Virus record (IMG/VR): IMGVR_UViG_3300027793_000052
Coordinates: 186,001-250,000 of that record
Strand: one strand, 5' to 3'
Source: a virus
Length of the DNA stretch: 64,000 nt
Part shown: positions 49,846-56,570 of the stretch, piece after piece
How the letters are laid out: every line of letters starts with the position of its first letter
Position numbering within the stretch: the first letter of the stretch is position 1
The notes under the pieces: generated by a model
Told to the model about the DNA's origin: nothing
Database searches by the model: none
What the model saw: only the letters and a program-made list of their open reading frames with translations
Position numbers and translations under genes: made by a program

Positions 49846-50284
49846 TTTTGAATGGGCTAATGAGTTCATTAATAATGAAACTCTGCCTTTTGAAATTGTC
49901 AAAGAACCCTTAAACAAACCACAAAAAAGTAATCTTTTTGTTATGAAAACAGAGTGGGAATATGCTGATACATATCTTAGGGAAGAATTTGTTTTTCATT
50001 CTGAAGATCCAAAAGAATTTGAAACTTTTGTTAATGTTTGTAAATTTTATTTGGTTCTATTGGATTCTCGTGGTTATAGTATATGGAAAGATGTGTCGGT
50101 ATTAGCCAAAAGTATTGATTTGGCTTTGGGGTCTTATGATGACGAAGACGCCTATGGTACATCTAAAGACATGTCAGATTTTGTTGCTGGTTCTGATGTT
50201 CCAGCTTATCTTGAAAGTGTTGAAATTTCTTATTTTGATGAAGGTGGTGTTGAATATGAAGTTAGATTAAAAGAACCTGATTAA
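49808..50284 (+). CDS. Protein with KxLIKKIL N-terminus, unknown function
   Basis: 158 residues. N-terminus MKTLIKKILRESDFEW matches the shared motif group almost exactly. The body is acidic with mixed alpha/beta content: 'LREEFVFHSEDPKEFETFVN', a 'FVAGSDVPAYLESVEISYF' strand, and ends VRLKEPD. The ATG lies within the upstream gene (38-base overlap in another frame), so initiation is coupled. Ends 30 bases before the convergent peptidase gene, with a terminator between. Function unknown. Confidence 0.6.
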   Translation: MKTLIKKILRESDFEWANEFINNETLPFEIVKEPLNKPQKSNLFVMKTEWEYADTYLREEFVFHSEDPKEFETFVNVCKFYLVLLDSRGYSIWKDVSVLAKSIDLALGSYDDEDAYGTSKDMSDFVAGSDVPAYLESVEISYFDEGGVEYEVRLKEPD

Positions 50285-50285
50285 C

Positions 50286-50315
50286 AAAAAAAGGGACCGT
50301 TAAGTCCCCATTTTT
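50286..50315. terminator. Terminator between convergent genes
   Basis: Stem GGGAC/GTCCC with A7 before and ATTTTT after, so it can end both the plus gene (50284) and the minus gene (50314). The stem is short (5 pairs, more with G-U). Confidence 0.65.
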
Positions 50316-51306
50316 ACCAATCAAAATCGTATTTGGATTTATCATCATAATTACCACCGTTATAATAAGGATTTTTATTACTTCTATCTGATCCTAGAAA
50401 CTCTCCATTATTGAATAATAAATCAAAATCATCGTCATCATCTAAGTCATTAAAAAAATCACTTTTTTTTTCTTCATTTAATAAACCTCTATTGTTTGAG
50501 TTACTAAAAGAATAGGTTTTTTCTTGTTTACGATTTTCATATTTTTCTTCACCCAATTCAGATATTAATTTAAGACCTAATTCAAAACCGTTTTGGACAT
50601 CGTCGATAATAACATATTCATGGTCAGTATGATAACGATAATAGCCGGCCGCTAAGTTAAGACAAGCTATATCAAATTTCCCAACAATTTGCCAAGCGTC
50701 AGTGTAAGGGTGGTATGCCCAATCATCAATTCCAGCTTCTGTAATTAAACCCGTAACCTTGTTAGCGAATTCACTTTCTTGATTAAATAAGTAACGTCCC
50801 ATAAGTGTTAAACTCATGGAATTACCTTCAGGTGAGTCGTATTGAATACCATAACCAACATTCTTAAAGAATTCAGGGTCAGCGTACTTACTACCTTGAC
50901 ACCCTATTTCTTCAGATACAAAGAAAGCTGCCTTAACGTTTTCTAATGTGTCTAACATCTCTAAACATAGAAACACCCCACACTTGTCATCACCACCGAT
51001 ACCTGACGGTTGTTTGGTCTTACCATCAATACCTCTAAGTATTTGTTTACCGTCCTTAACTTCTTCAACCACTTTTAGGTTTAAGTTAACTCTGTGCACA
51101 GTATCAGTATGTGAAATAAAACATGGGTACCATTCAGCTTTACCTTTGGTTGCGTAAATATTACCGTGTGTGTCTGTATAATGTTCTATACCTTTTTCTG
51201 TTAGAACTTTCTGAAGATACTCAATCATTAACTTCTCATTTCTAGAATGAGTAGGTACTGATAGTACTTCTTTTAAACGATTGAGTTTTTCTTGTGTCAT
51301 TTTCAT
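50314..51306 (-). CDS. M20-type metallopeptidase (PepT-like)
   Basis: 330 residues. Zinc-binding residues of an M20-type aminopeptidase are visible: His66 and Asp68 in SHTDTVH, Asp106 in GIGGDDKCGV, the Glu132-Glu133 pair in VSEEIGCQGS, a candidate Asp157 in QYDSPEG, and His226 or His229 in YRYHTDHEYV. The central domain is shorter than in typical PepT (about 410), and the C-terminus is extended by an acidic tail (DLDDDDDFDLLF). Such enzymes release residues from short peptides; in a phage it could recycle peptide products or cleave a specific peptide. It has a host-type promoter and sits opposite to the late region, so it is probably early. Moderately sure of family; function in infection is open. 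Confidence 0.78.
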   Translation of the reverse strand: MKMTQEKLNRLKEVLSVPTHSRNEKLMIEYLQKVLTEKGIEHYTDTHGNIYATKGKAEWYPCFISHTDTVHRVNLNLKVVEEVKDGKQILRGIDGKTKQPSGIGGDDKCGVFLCLEMLDTLENVKAAFFVSEEIGCQGSKYADPEFFKNVGYGIQYDSPEGNSMSLTLMGRYLFNQESEFANKVTGLITEAGIDDWAYHPYTDAWQIVGKFDIACLNLAAGYYRYHTDHEYVIIDDVQNGFELGLKLISELGEEKYENRKQEKTYSFSNSNNRGLLNEEKKSDFFNDLDDDDDFDLLFNNGEFLGSDRSNKNPYYNGGNYDDKSKYDFDW

Positions 51307-51327
51307 CTTTGATTCTATTTGTTATTA

Positions 51328-51358
51328 CAAACTTACTAATTTAATCATTATTGGCAAA
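51328..51358 (-). promoter_or_regulatory. Host-type promoter TTTG-19-TAAGTTTG for the peptidase gene
   Basis: On the minus strand TTTG (51358-51355) and TAAGTTTG (51335-51328) are 19 bases apart, with TTTTGCC as at the promoter 49301-49331. ATG 51306 lies 21 bases further. Confidence 0.6.
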
Positions 51359-51468
51359 ACTAATTTTAATAAAAATGTGAATTAAATCTATTTATTAATA
51401 AACCTTTACATATTAAAACAAGGTTTTATTATTAGTCTGAATAACAAATTTAAAAAAAAGTTTTAAAC
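51359..51468. promoter_or_regulatory. Leader of the baseplate hub gene with late-type motif
   Basis: About 110 bases. CTATTTATT at 51388-51396 on the plus strand is a variant late motif. The rest is A+T rich and includes ATTAGTCTGAATAAC, without a clear Shine-Dalgarno sequence before ATG 51469. Confidence 0.35.
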
Positions 51469-52245
51469 ATGTCAAATGTAAAACAACAAACACAAGAGAT
51501 TCAATTTCAAACACCATTCGATGTTATACCTTTGCCATCAAAAGGTTTATTATATCCAGGTCAAAATGGAAATGTAAAAGTTGAATATATGACAGCTATG
51601 GATGAAAACATCTTAACATCACCTAATTTAATTAAGAGTGGTAAAGTTATTGATGTTTTAATGGAAAGGAAAATAAAAGAAGCACCAGTACCTTTTGAAC
51701 AATTATTGGTGGGTGATAGAAATGCTATTATGATTTGGTTACGAGCTACAGGGTATGGTGAAATTTATCCTGTTAAATTAACTGATCCTAATAGTGGTGT
51801 TGAATTTGAGTATGAGGTCGATTTAAGTCAATTAAAGTCTAAGCCCTTACTTGATGGTATAGAACCTGATGAAAACGGTGAATTTTCTTTTGAATTACCT
51901 AGAAGTAAGAAAATGATTAAGTTTAAACTTTTAACAGTGGGTGATGAAAAAAGCATTGCTTCAAAAACTGAAAAATATGAAAAAGCCACTAAGTCACAAA
52001 TATCAAATACATTAACTTATAGATTACAAACACAAATTAAAGAAGTTGATGGTAATAGAGATATAAACTTTATACAACAATTTATAAATGTAATGCCAGC
52101 TTACGATTCACTTAAGTTTAGAGAATATTCAGATAAAATTGAACCAGGAATAGACATGTCGGTTGAGGTGGAGGGGCCGACTGGTACATTTCAAGCTCCA
52201 ATTACCATCGGACTCAACTTTTTTTGGCCTAACGTCAGAATATAG
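51469..52245 (+). CDS. Baseplate hub protein of the T4_baseplate family (gp26-like)
   Basis: 258 residues. The order 'FDVIPLPSKGLLYPGQNGNV', 'TAMDENILTSPNLIKSGKV', 'LLVGDRNAIMIWLRATGYGE', 'YPVKLTDPNSG' and the C-terminal 'IGLNFFWPNVRI' matches the T4 baseplate hub family (gp26 and relatives). It is the first gene of the hub/tape-measure stretch. The gene overlaps a second open frame at its 3' end, with a run of seven T at 52219-52225 that could permit frameshifting. Start ATG 51469 at an A-rich leader. Confidence 0.78.
   Translation: MSNVKQQTQEIQFQTPFDVIPLPSKGLLYPGQNGNVKVEYMTAMDENILTSPNLIKSGKVIDVLMERKIKEAPVPFEQLLVGDRNAIMIWLRATGYGEIYPVKLTDPNSGVEFEYEVDLSQLKSKPLLDGIEPDENGEFSFELPRSKKMIKFKLLTVGDEKSIASKTEKYEKATKSQISNTLTYRLQTQIKEVDGNRDINFIQQFINVMPAYDSLKFREYSDKIEPGIDMSVEVEGPTGTFQAPITIGLNFFWPNVRI
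52216..52228 (+). other. Possible programmed frameshift site (AAC followed by T7)
   Basis: In the hub frame AAC TTT TTT TGG reads Asn-Phe-Phe-Trp and stops 20 bases later at TAG. In the +1 frame ACT TTT TTT GGC continues as a frame of 65 codons that lacks an ATG until 52274. A +1 or -2 shift on the T run would join them to a protein of about 315 residues. Confidence 0.35.
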
Positions 52246-52273
52246 TTTAAGTTTACGTAGGGAAATATATTAT

Positions 52274-52417
52274 ATGGTAAAACATATGAGATTTTCTTAC
52301 GAATCTGTTCAAAATATGCCAGTATGGGAAAGAAGGATTTTTCTGGATTTATGGCAAAAAGAACTAGAGGAACAAAAACAGGAATATGAAAAAATTAAAA
52401 ACAAATCTAAAAGATAA
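52274..52417 (+). CDS. Hub-assembly-type small protein, gp51-like (candidate), possibly reached by frameshift
   Basis: From ATG 52274 it has 47 residues: VKHMRFSYESVQNMPVWERR onward, with a helical basic end. The pattern 'F-S-Y-x-x-V-x-x-M-P-V-W-E-R-R' is like the small hub assembly protein that follows gp26-type genes in T4-like phages (gp51-type). The same frame is open upstream to 52163 and 'YSLSLRREIYYM' before the ATG looks coding, so the true N-terminus may come from a frameshift product or a non-ATG start. It ends at a terminator at 52416-52442. Confidence 0.55.
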   Translation: MVKHMRFSYESVQNMPVWERRIFLDLWQKELEEQKQEYEKIKNKSKR

Positions 52418-52442
52418 AATGGGGCTAATAGTCCCATTTTTT
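52416..52442 (+). terminator. Terminator after the hub genes
   Basis: Stem AAAATGGG/CCCATTTT with a loop of about nine bases (GCTAATAGT), then more T. It overlaps the stop of the gp51-like gene. Confidence 0.85.
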
Positions 52443-52451
52443 ATTTATGTG

Positions 52452-52460
52452 ATATTTATA
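52452..52460 (+). promoter_or_regulatory. Candidate late motif ATATTTATA
   Basis: ATATTTATA 12 bases before ATG 52473, directly downstream of a terminator. Confidence 0.45.
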
Positions 52461-52472
52461 ATATAAACTATA

Positions 52473-53813
52473 ATGATAATAAAGGTTAAAGATATTATTA
52501 AAGAAGTTGATGTTACTGGCGGAAAATACAATCCATTGAACCCTTACGCTTCTGAACCTTCTGATCCTACAAGAGTTATAAAAAATTTAGGTGGTGACGA
52601 TGCTGGTTCAGCTGAAGCACGTTCAGAATATCTTAGAGATAAAATAGAACAAAACTTTAGTAAGTTAGGTATACCCGCTTATGACCTAAGGTCTTATATG
52701 AAAATACAGGGTATATATACTGAAGAATTATTAAAAAGTTATACCCAACCATTTGATTTTTCTTTTATGAAAGAAAATGGTGAAAAATTTTCTGGTAAAG
52801 CCACTTATAATAAAGAATTATCTAAACAAAATAATACTATAGTTTTAAATTTTAATAATGGTAGTATAATATTTTCTCAGGATTCTATTAAAAGACCTTT
52901 CTTAGCTAAAAAAGGTTTTTGGGCTAAATATAAAGAAAAGTTATCATTAAGGGGTCTACAAACTAATTCTATTTTTGACGTAAAAATAATCGGTAATATC
53001 TCTAATACCAACCAAGAAGGCGGTGATAAAAAAGGTTCAGAAAATTATAAAGTAGGTGATAAGGTTAATTTTAAGACAAATGATGGTAAATTAGGTTCTG
53101 GTACGATTTCAAAAATAGATGGTGATAACTATGTTATCGGTGACGGTAAAGGTGGTGAAATTACTATCAAAAAAAGTAATATAACATCTAAAATAGACAT
53201 TTCAACTAAAAAAGAGGATAATAAACAAATAGGTCTATATAATGATTTAGCAGGATTTTTTAAGTTCATTTTTAATAGTAATAAAAAGTTACAAAATAAA
53301 ATAAATACAGTAGAGTCTATAATAGATGATATATCTAAAAGTCTTTTAATTACAGAACAAGATGAACAATCTACTCCGATAGAAAAAATTAAAATTTTAA
53401 AAATAGGTATATTAGGTGATTTATACCCAAAAGAAGATGATTCTGACACATCAGGAGGTTCAGTAGATAAGATTCCTACTGATGAATATGTAAAATGTAA
53501 GGCAGAATTAAAATTTAAAGAAGAAGATGATGGTTTCTTTAATAAACAACTAAAGAAACAAATACAAGATGGTTTAAAGAACGGTAATTTTTTTGTTAGA
53601 ATGTCACAAAAACCAAAAGGTATTGTGTTAATATTCAGTAAAACAGAAAATCAGTCCGGTGATTTCTTCACATTAGCAGGTCAAAATATAAAATCACCAA
53701 AAGACCCTAAACAGTGGAAAGGTAATGTTAAAGTCGGTAAGAAGGCTTTGGGTGATAAAGATTTTGAGGGATCAGACGCTCAAATAAATAATTTGGTTTT
53801 AATGAATAAATAA
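52473..53813 (+). CDS. Virion-type protein with IKVKDIIKEV N-terminus, unknown function
   Basis: 446 residues. N-terminus MIIKVKDIIKEVDVTGGKYN belongs loosely to the shared amphipathic motif group. A beta-rich central part has 'YKVGDKVNFKTNDGKLGSGT' and 'ISKIDGDNYVIGDGKGGEIT', followed by the segment GLYNDLAGFFKFIFNSNKK shared with 43186 (GLYNDLLGFFKYTYNN) and a nearby 'TVESIIDDI' versus 'GVESSDDVE'. It is coupled to the tape measure gene (TAATG overlap). A structural or ejected protein related in part to the large protein before the tail tube. Confidence 0.6.
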   Translation: MIIKVKDIIKEVDVTGGKYNPLNPYASEPSDPTRVIKNLGGDDAGSAEARSEYLRDKIEQNFSKLGIPAYDLRSYMKIQGIYTEELLKSYTQPFDFSFMKENGEKFSGKATYNKELSKQNNTIVLNFNNGSIIFSQDSIKRPFLAKKGFWAKYKEKLSLRGLQTNSIFDVKIIGNISNTNQEGGDKKGSENYKVGDKVNFKTNDGKLGSGTISKIDGDNYVIGDGKGGEITIKKSNITSKIDISTKKEDNKQIGLYNDLAGFFKFIFNSNKKLQNKINTVESIIDDISKSLLITEQDEQSTPIEKIKILKIGILGDLYPKEDDSDTSGGSVDKIPTDEYVKCKAELKFKEEDDGFFNKQLKKQIQDGLKNGNFFVRMSQKPKGIVLIFSKTENQSGDFFTLAGQNIKSPKDPKQWKGNVKVGKKALGDKDFEGSDAQINNLVLMNK

Positions 53814-56434
53814 TGGCTGAAGATAGTAATTACAAAAGAACTAAAGCTGAAGCTGAACTCAGGGAGAAGATAGCCGAAAGTATACAAGACGCCACAAAAA
53901 ATTTAGACAGTTTTGCTGACGCCCAAAAAACTATAGTTAAGAACTATAAGTTAATGAAAGAGTTATCAGAAGAGACTGCTAATAACGAACGTAAAATATC
54001 CGAACTTAACGAAAAAATTAAAAACGCTAGTGAGGAACAGAAGAAAATATTATTAAAAGAAGTTCAGGCTCTTGAGAAGATAAACGAAGAAAATAGACAA
54101 CAATACGCTTTATATCAAGGTATCAATAAAGAGTTATCCAAGAAAAGAAATTTATTAAAGTCTGTTGGTGGTTCAATAATGGATGGTGCCAAGGCTTTAA
54201 AAAACTATTTCATACCATCTTTAGGTGAGGTATTTAATAAATTCTTAGAAATAGACAACTTAGCCCATCAAACAGCGAACACAATAGGTTTTCAAGGTGA
54301 TAGATTTAAATTCATGCAAGATAATTTAACTGTCACTAGAGATACTTTTGTTGAGATGGGTTACAGTATTGAGTCAGCTTACAAGGCTCAATCAGCATTA
54401 TCTGACGCTACAGGTAGACAAGTTATGTTGAGTAAACAAGCTTCTGTGGCTATGGCGGAAACAGCTAGAATTACAGGTATGGAGGTTGAGGAATTAACCG
54501 CTATGGCTGGTCAAATGGATGCATTTGGTTTAGGGGCTAAACAGTCAGCTGATATTGTCTTACAAATTTCTAGAGAGTCTGCGGCAATGGGTCTTAATTC
54601 TGGTAAGGTTATTAAAAAATTTGAACAAAACTTAAACCTATTAAATAAGTTAAACTTCAAGAACGGTGTTCAAGGTCTTAAAGAAATGACCAAGTTTTCT
54701 GAGAAATATAAAATAGATATGCAAGCCGTAGCTGGTGTAGCTGATAAAGTGTTTAGACCTGAAGGTGCTATTGAAGCTGCAGCACAGTTACAAGTTTTAG
54801 GTGGTGACTTGGCGGCATTAGGTGACCCTTTTACTTTAATGTATAAAGCCCGTAACTCTCCTGAAGAATTGGCTAAGAGTTTAACAAAGGCAGCAACAGC
54901 TTCAGCAACTTTTAACGCTAAAACTGGTGAGTTTGAAGTTAACGCTCATGAATTGGATAGACTTAGAGAAGCTGCTCAAGCTTTAGGTATGGATTACTCA
55001 CATTTAGTTGAGGTTGCAAAACAAGGTGCTAAAGTTGGTAAGTTTGAAGGTTTATTGGGTGGTAAAGGTTTAGATAAGGAAACAATGGATGCTTTGGTTG
55101 GTGCAGCACAAATGGGTAAGGATGGGGCGTTTTTAACTATTAACGGTAATGAGGTTTTACTTAAAGATATCACAAAAGAACAAGCTGCTATGTTTAAGGA
55201 GGATCAATCTAAAAGGGATGAATTAGCTAAAAAAGCTATGTCAATACAGAACAATTTTGATGCTATTAAAAATGAACTAATGGTTGCTTTAGTAAAAGTA
55301 TTCGAAGGTGTAGATTGGAAATCTGTTATGGAGACTTTAAAATCGGTGGCTGGTTGGATTAAGAACGCTATAGATTGGTTACGAGAAACATTTAGTCCAA
55401 CTGGGTTATTATTAAGTGGTCTGGCCATATATTTCGGTGGTAAAGCTGTATGGGCTTTTATACAAGGTAGGATATTCGGTTCCTCAGCTGCAGCAGCATT
55501 TAATACTGGTACCATGGGTGGTGGTGGAAAAGGTGGGATTATGAGTAAAATATTCGGTGGGAAAACTAAAGAAGGTGGACCCGGATGGACTCCTACAGGT
55601 GTACCCGGACAATTCAGGGAAGATGCTACAGGTGAAATAGCACAAAATAACCCTTCCAATATGACCAAAGGTATGGATATGGGTAATATGGTAAAAGGTG
55701 CGGCAGCTGTATTAATATTATCTGGTGCTTTATTTGTATTCGGTAAGGCTTTACAGGAATTAGATAAAGTGACAAATAAAGGTGAAACTATAGCTATGGC
55801 CGCAGCAGGTTTAATAACATTAGGTTTAACGGCACGAATATTATCTAACGGTTCTGTACAAATGATTTTAGGTGCCGCAGCTGTAGTTGTACTGAGTGGT
55901 GCATTATATGTTTTAGGGTCGGCTATGCAACAATTTAATGGTATAGATTGGGGTACTATGGCTAAAGCTGGTGTAGCTATTGTAGGTTTCTCTGCCGCTA
56001 TGTTCGGTTTAGGGGCTTTATTATTTGCCGGTGGTGGTTTAGGGGCTTTATTATTCGGGGCAGGTGTAGCTGGTTTTCTAGCTTTAGGTGTTGCTCTTAA
56101 TGTATTCGGTGAAGGTTTAACAAAAGTAACAGATCCTATAGAAAGGGTTAGTAAAATAGACTCTAGTGGGTTGGGTAAAACTATAGATGCTATAAACAGA
56201 GTTGATACCGATAAATTGGAAGCTCTAAAGGAATTGTCACTATTTATGTCGTTACTAGGGGCTACAACAACAATAAAATTCGACGAGACATTAAAAGTTA
56301 GTGGAAGTATAGAAGTTAAAGGTGAGGCCGGTGGTAGGTCTAGTATGGATTTAGTCAACAACGATAGTTTTGTTAGAGCACTGAGTACAAAATTAGCTAA
56401 AACTAAAGTTGAAAGTAGAAATCAAAAATCTTAA
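53813..56434 (+). CDS. Tape measure protein
   Basis: 873 residues. N-terminal coiled coils ('NNERKISELNEKIKNASEEQ', 'IKNASEEQKKILLKEVQALE'), a middle helical part, and hydrophobic Gly/Ala segments in the C-terminal half ('AAAVLILSGALFVFGKAL', 'AAAVVVLSGALYVLGSAM', 'LGALLFAGGGLGALLFGAG'), the typical plan of a tape measure protein that sets tail length and later leaves through the membrane. At about 0.15 nm per residue this implies a tail tube of roughly 130 nm (family rule, my estimate). It is the longest protein between hub and baseplate genes and follows the gp26-type and 52473 genes. A possible pore-forming role rests on the hydrophobic repeats. Confidence 0.88.
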   Translation: MAEDSNYKRTKAEAELREKIAESIQDATKNLDSFADAQKTIVKNYKLMKELSEETANNERKISELNEKIKNASEEQKKILLKEVQALEKINEENRQQYALYQGINKELSKKRNLLKSVGGSIMDGAKALKNYFIPSLGEVFNKFLEIDNLAHQTANTIGFQGDRFKFMQDNLTVTRDTFVEMGYSIESAYKAQSALSDATGRQVMLSKQASVAMAETARITGMEVEELTAMAGQMDAFGLGAKQSADIVLQISRESAAMGLNSGKVIKKFEQNLNLLNKLNFKNGVQGLKEMTKFSEKYKIDMQAVAGVADKVFRPEGAIEAAAQLQVLGGDLAALGDPFTLMYKARNSPEELAKSLTKAATASATFNAKTGEFEVNAHELDRLREAAQALGMDYSHLVEVAKQGAKVGKFEGLLGGKGLDKETMDALVGAAQMGKDGAFLTINGNEVLLKDITKEQAAMFKEDQSKRDELAKKAMSIQNNFDAIKNELMVALVKVFEGVDWKSVMETLKSVAGWIKNAIDWLRETFSPTGLLLSGLAIYFGGKAVWAFIQGRIFGSSAAAAFNTGTMGGGGKGGIMSKIFGGKTKEGGPGWTPTGVPGQFREDATGEIAQNNPSNMTKGMDMGNMVKGAAAVLILSGALFVFGKALQELDKVTNKGETIAMAAAGLITLGLTARILSNGSVQMILGAAAVVVLSGALYVLGSAMQQFNGIDWGTMAKAGVAIVGFSAAMFGLGALLFAGGGLGALLFGAGVAGFLALGVALNVFGEGLTKVTDPIERVSKIDSSGLGKTIDAINRVDTDKLEALKELSLFMSLLGATTTIKFDETLKVSGSIEVKGEAGGRSSMDLVNNDSFVRALSTKLAKTKVESRNQKS

Positions 56435-56570
56435 AAATTCTCTAATTAGATCCTATTATTTATTTAAGTTGCTTTATTATATATTATTTGCTTATTGCTT
56501 TAGGGATCTGCGCTAAATTTAGCAAGAAAATACCAATAAGTAAATATTTATAAGAAAAAGATTTAAGGAT
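56435..56570. other. Intergenic region with a palindrome and a late-type motif
   Basis: 136 non-coding bases after the tape measure gene. GCTAAATTTAGC at 56512-56523 is a 12-base palindrome. ATATTTATA at 56544-56552 lies 18 bases before ATG 56571. AAGGA sits 5 bases before the ATG, one of few Shine-Dalgarno-like sequences in the window. No strong terminator is seen. Confidence 0.45.

Noticed and set aside
55204-56361. Long antisense open frame of 385 codons opposite the tape measure gene
   Set aside because: It mirrors the hydrophobic repeats of the tape measure gene, has no promoter or leader, and its composition is that of an antisense shadow.
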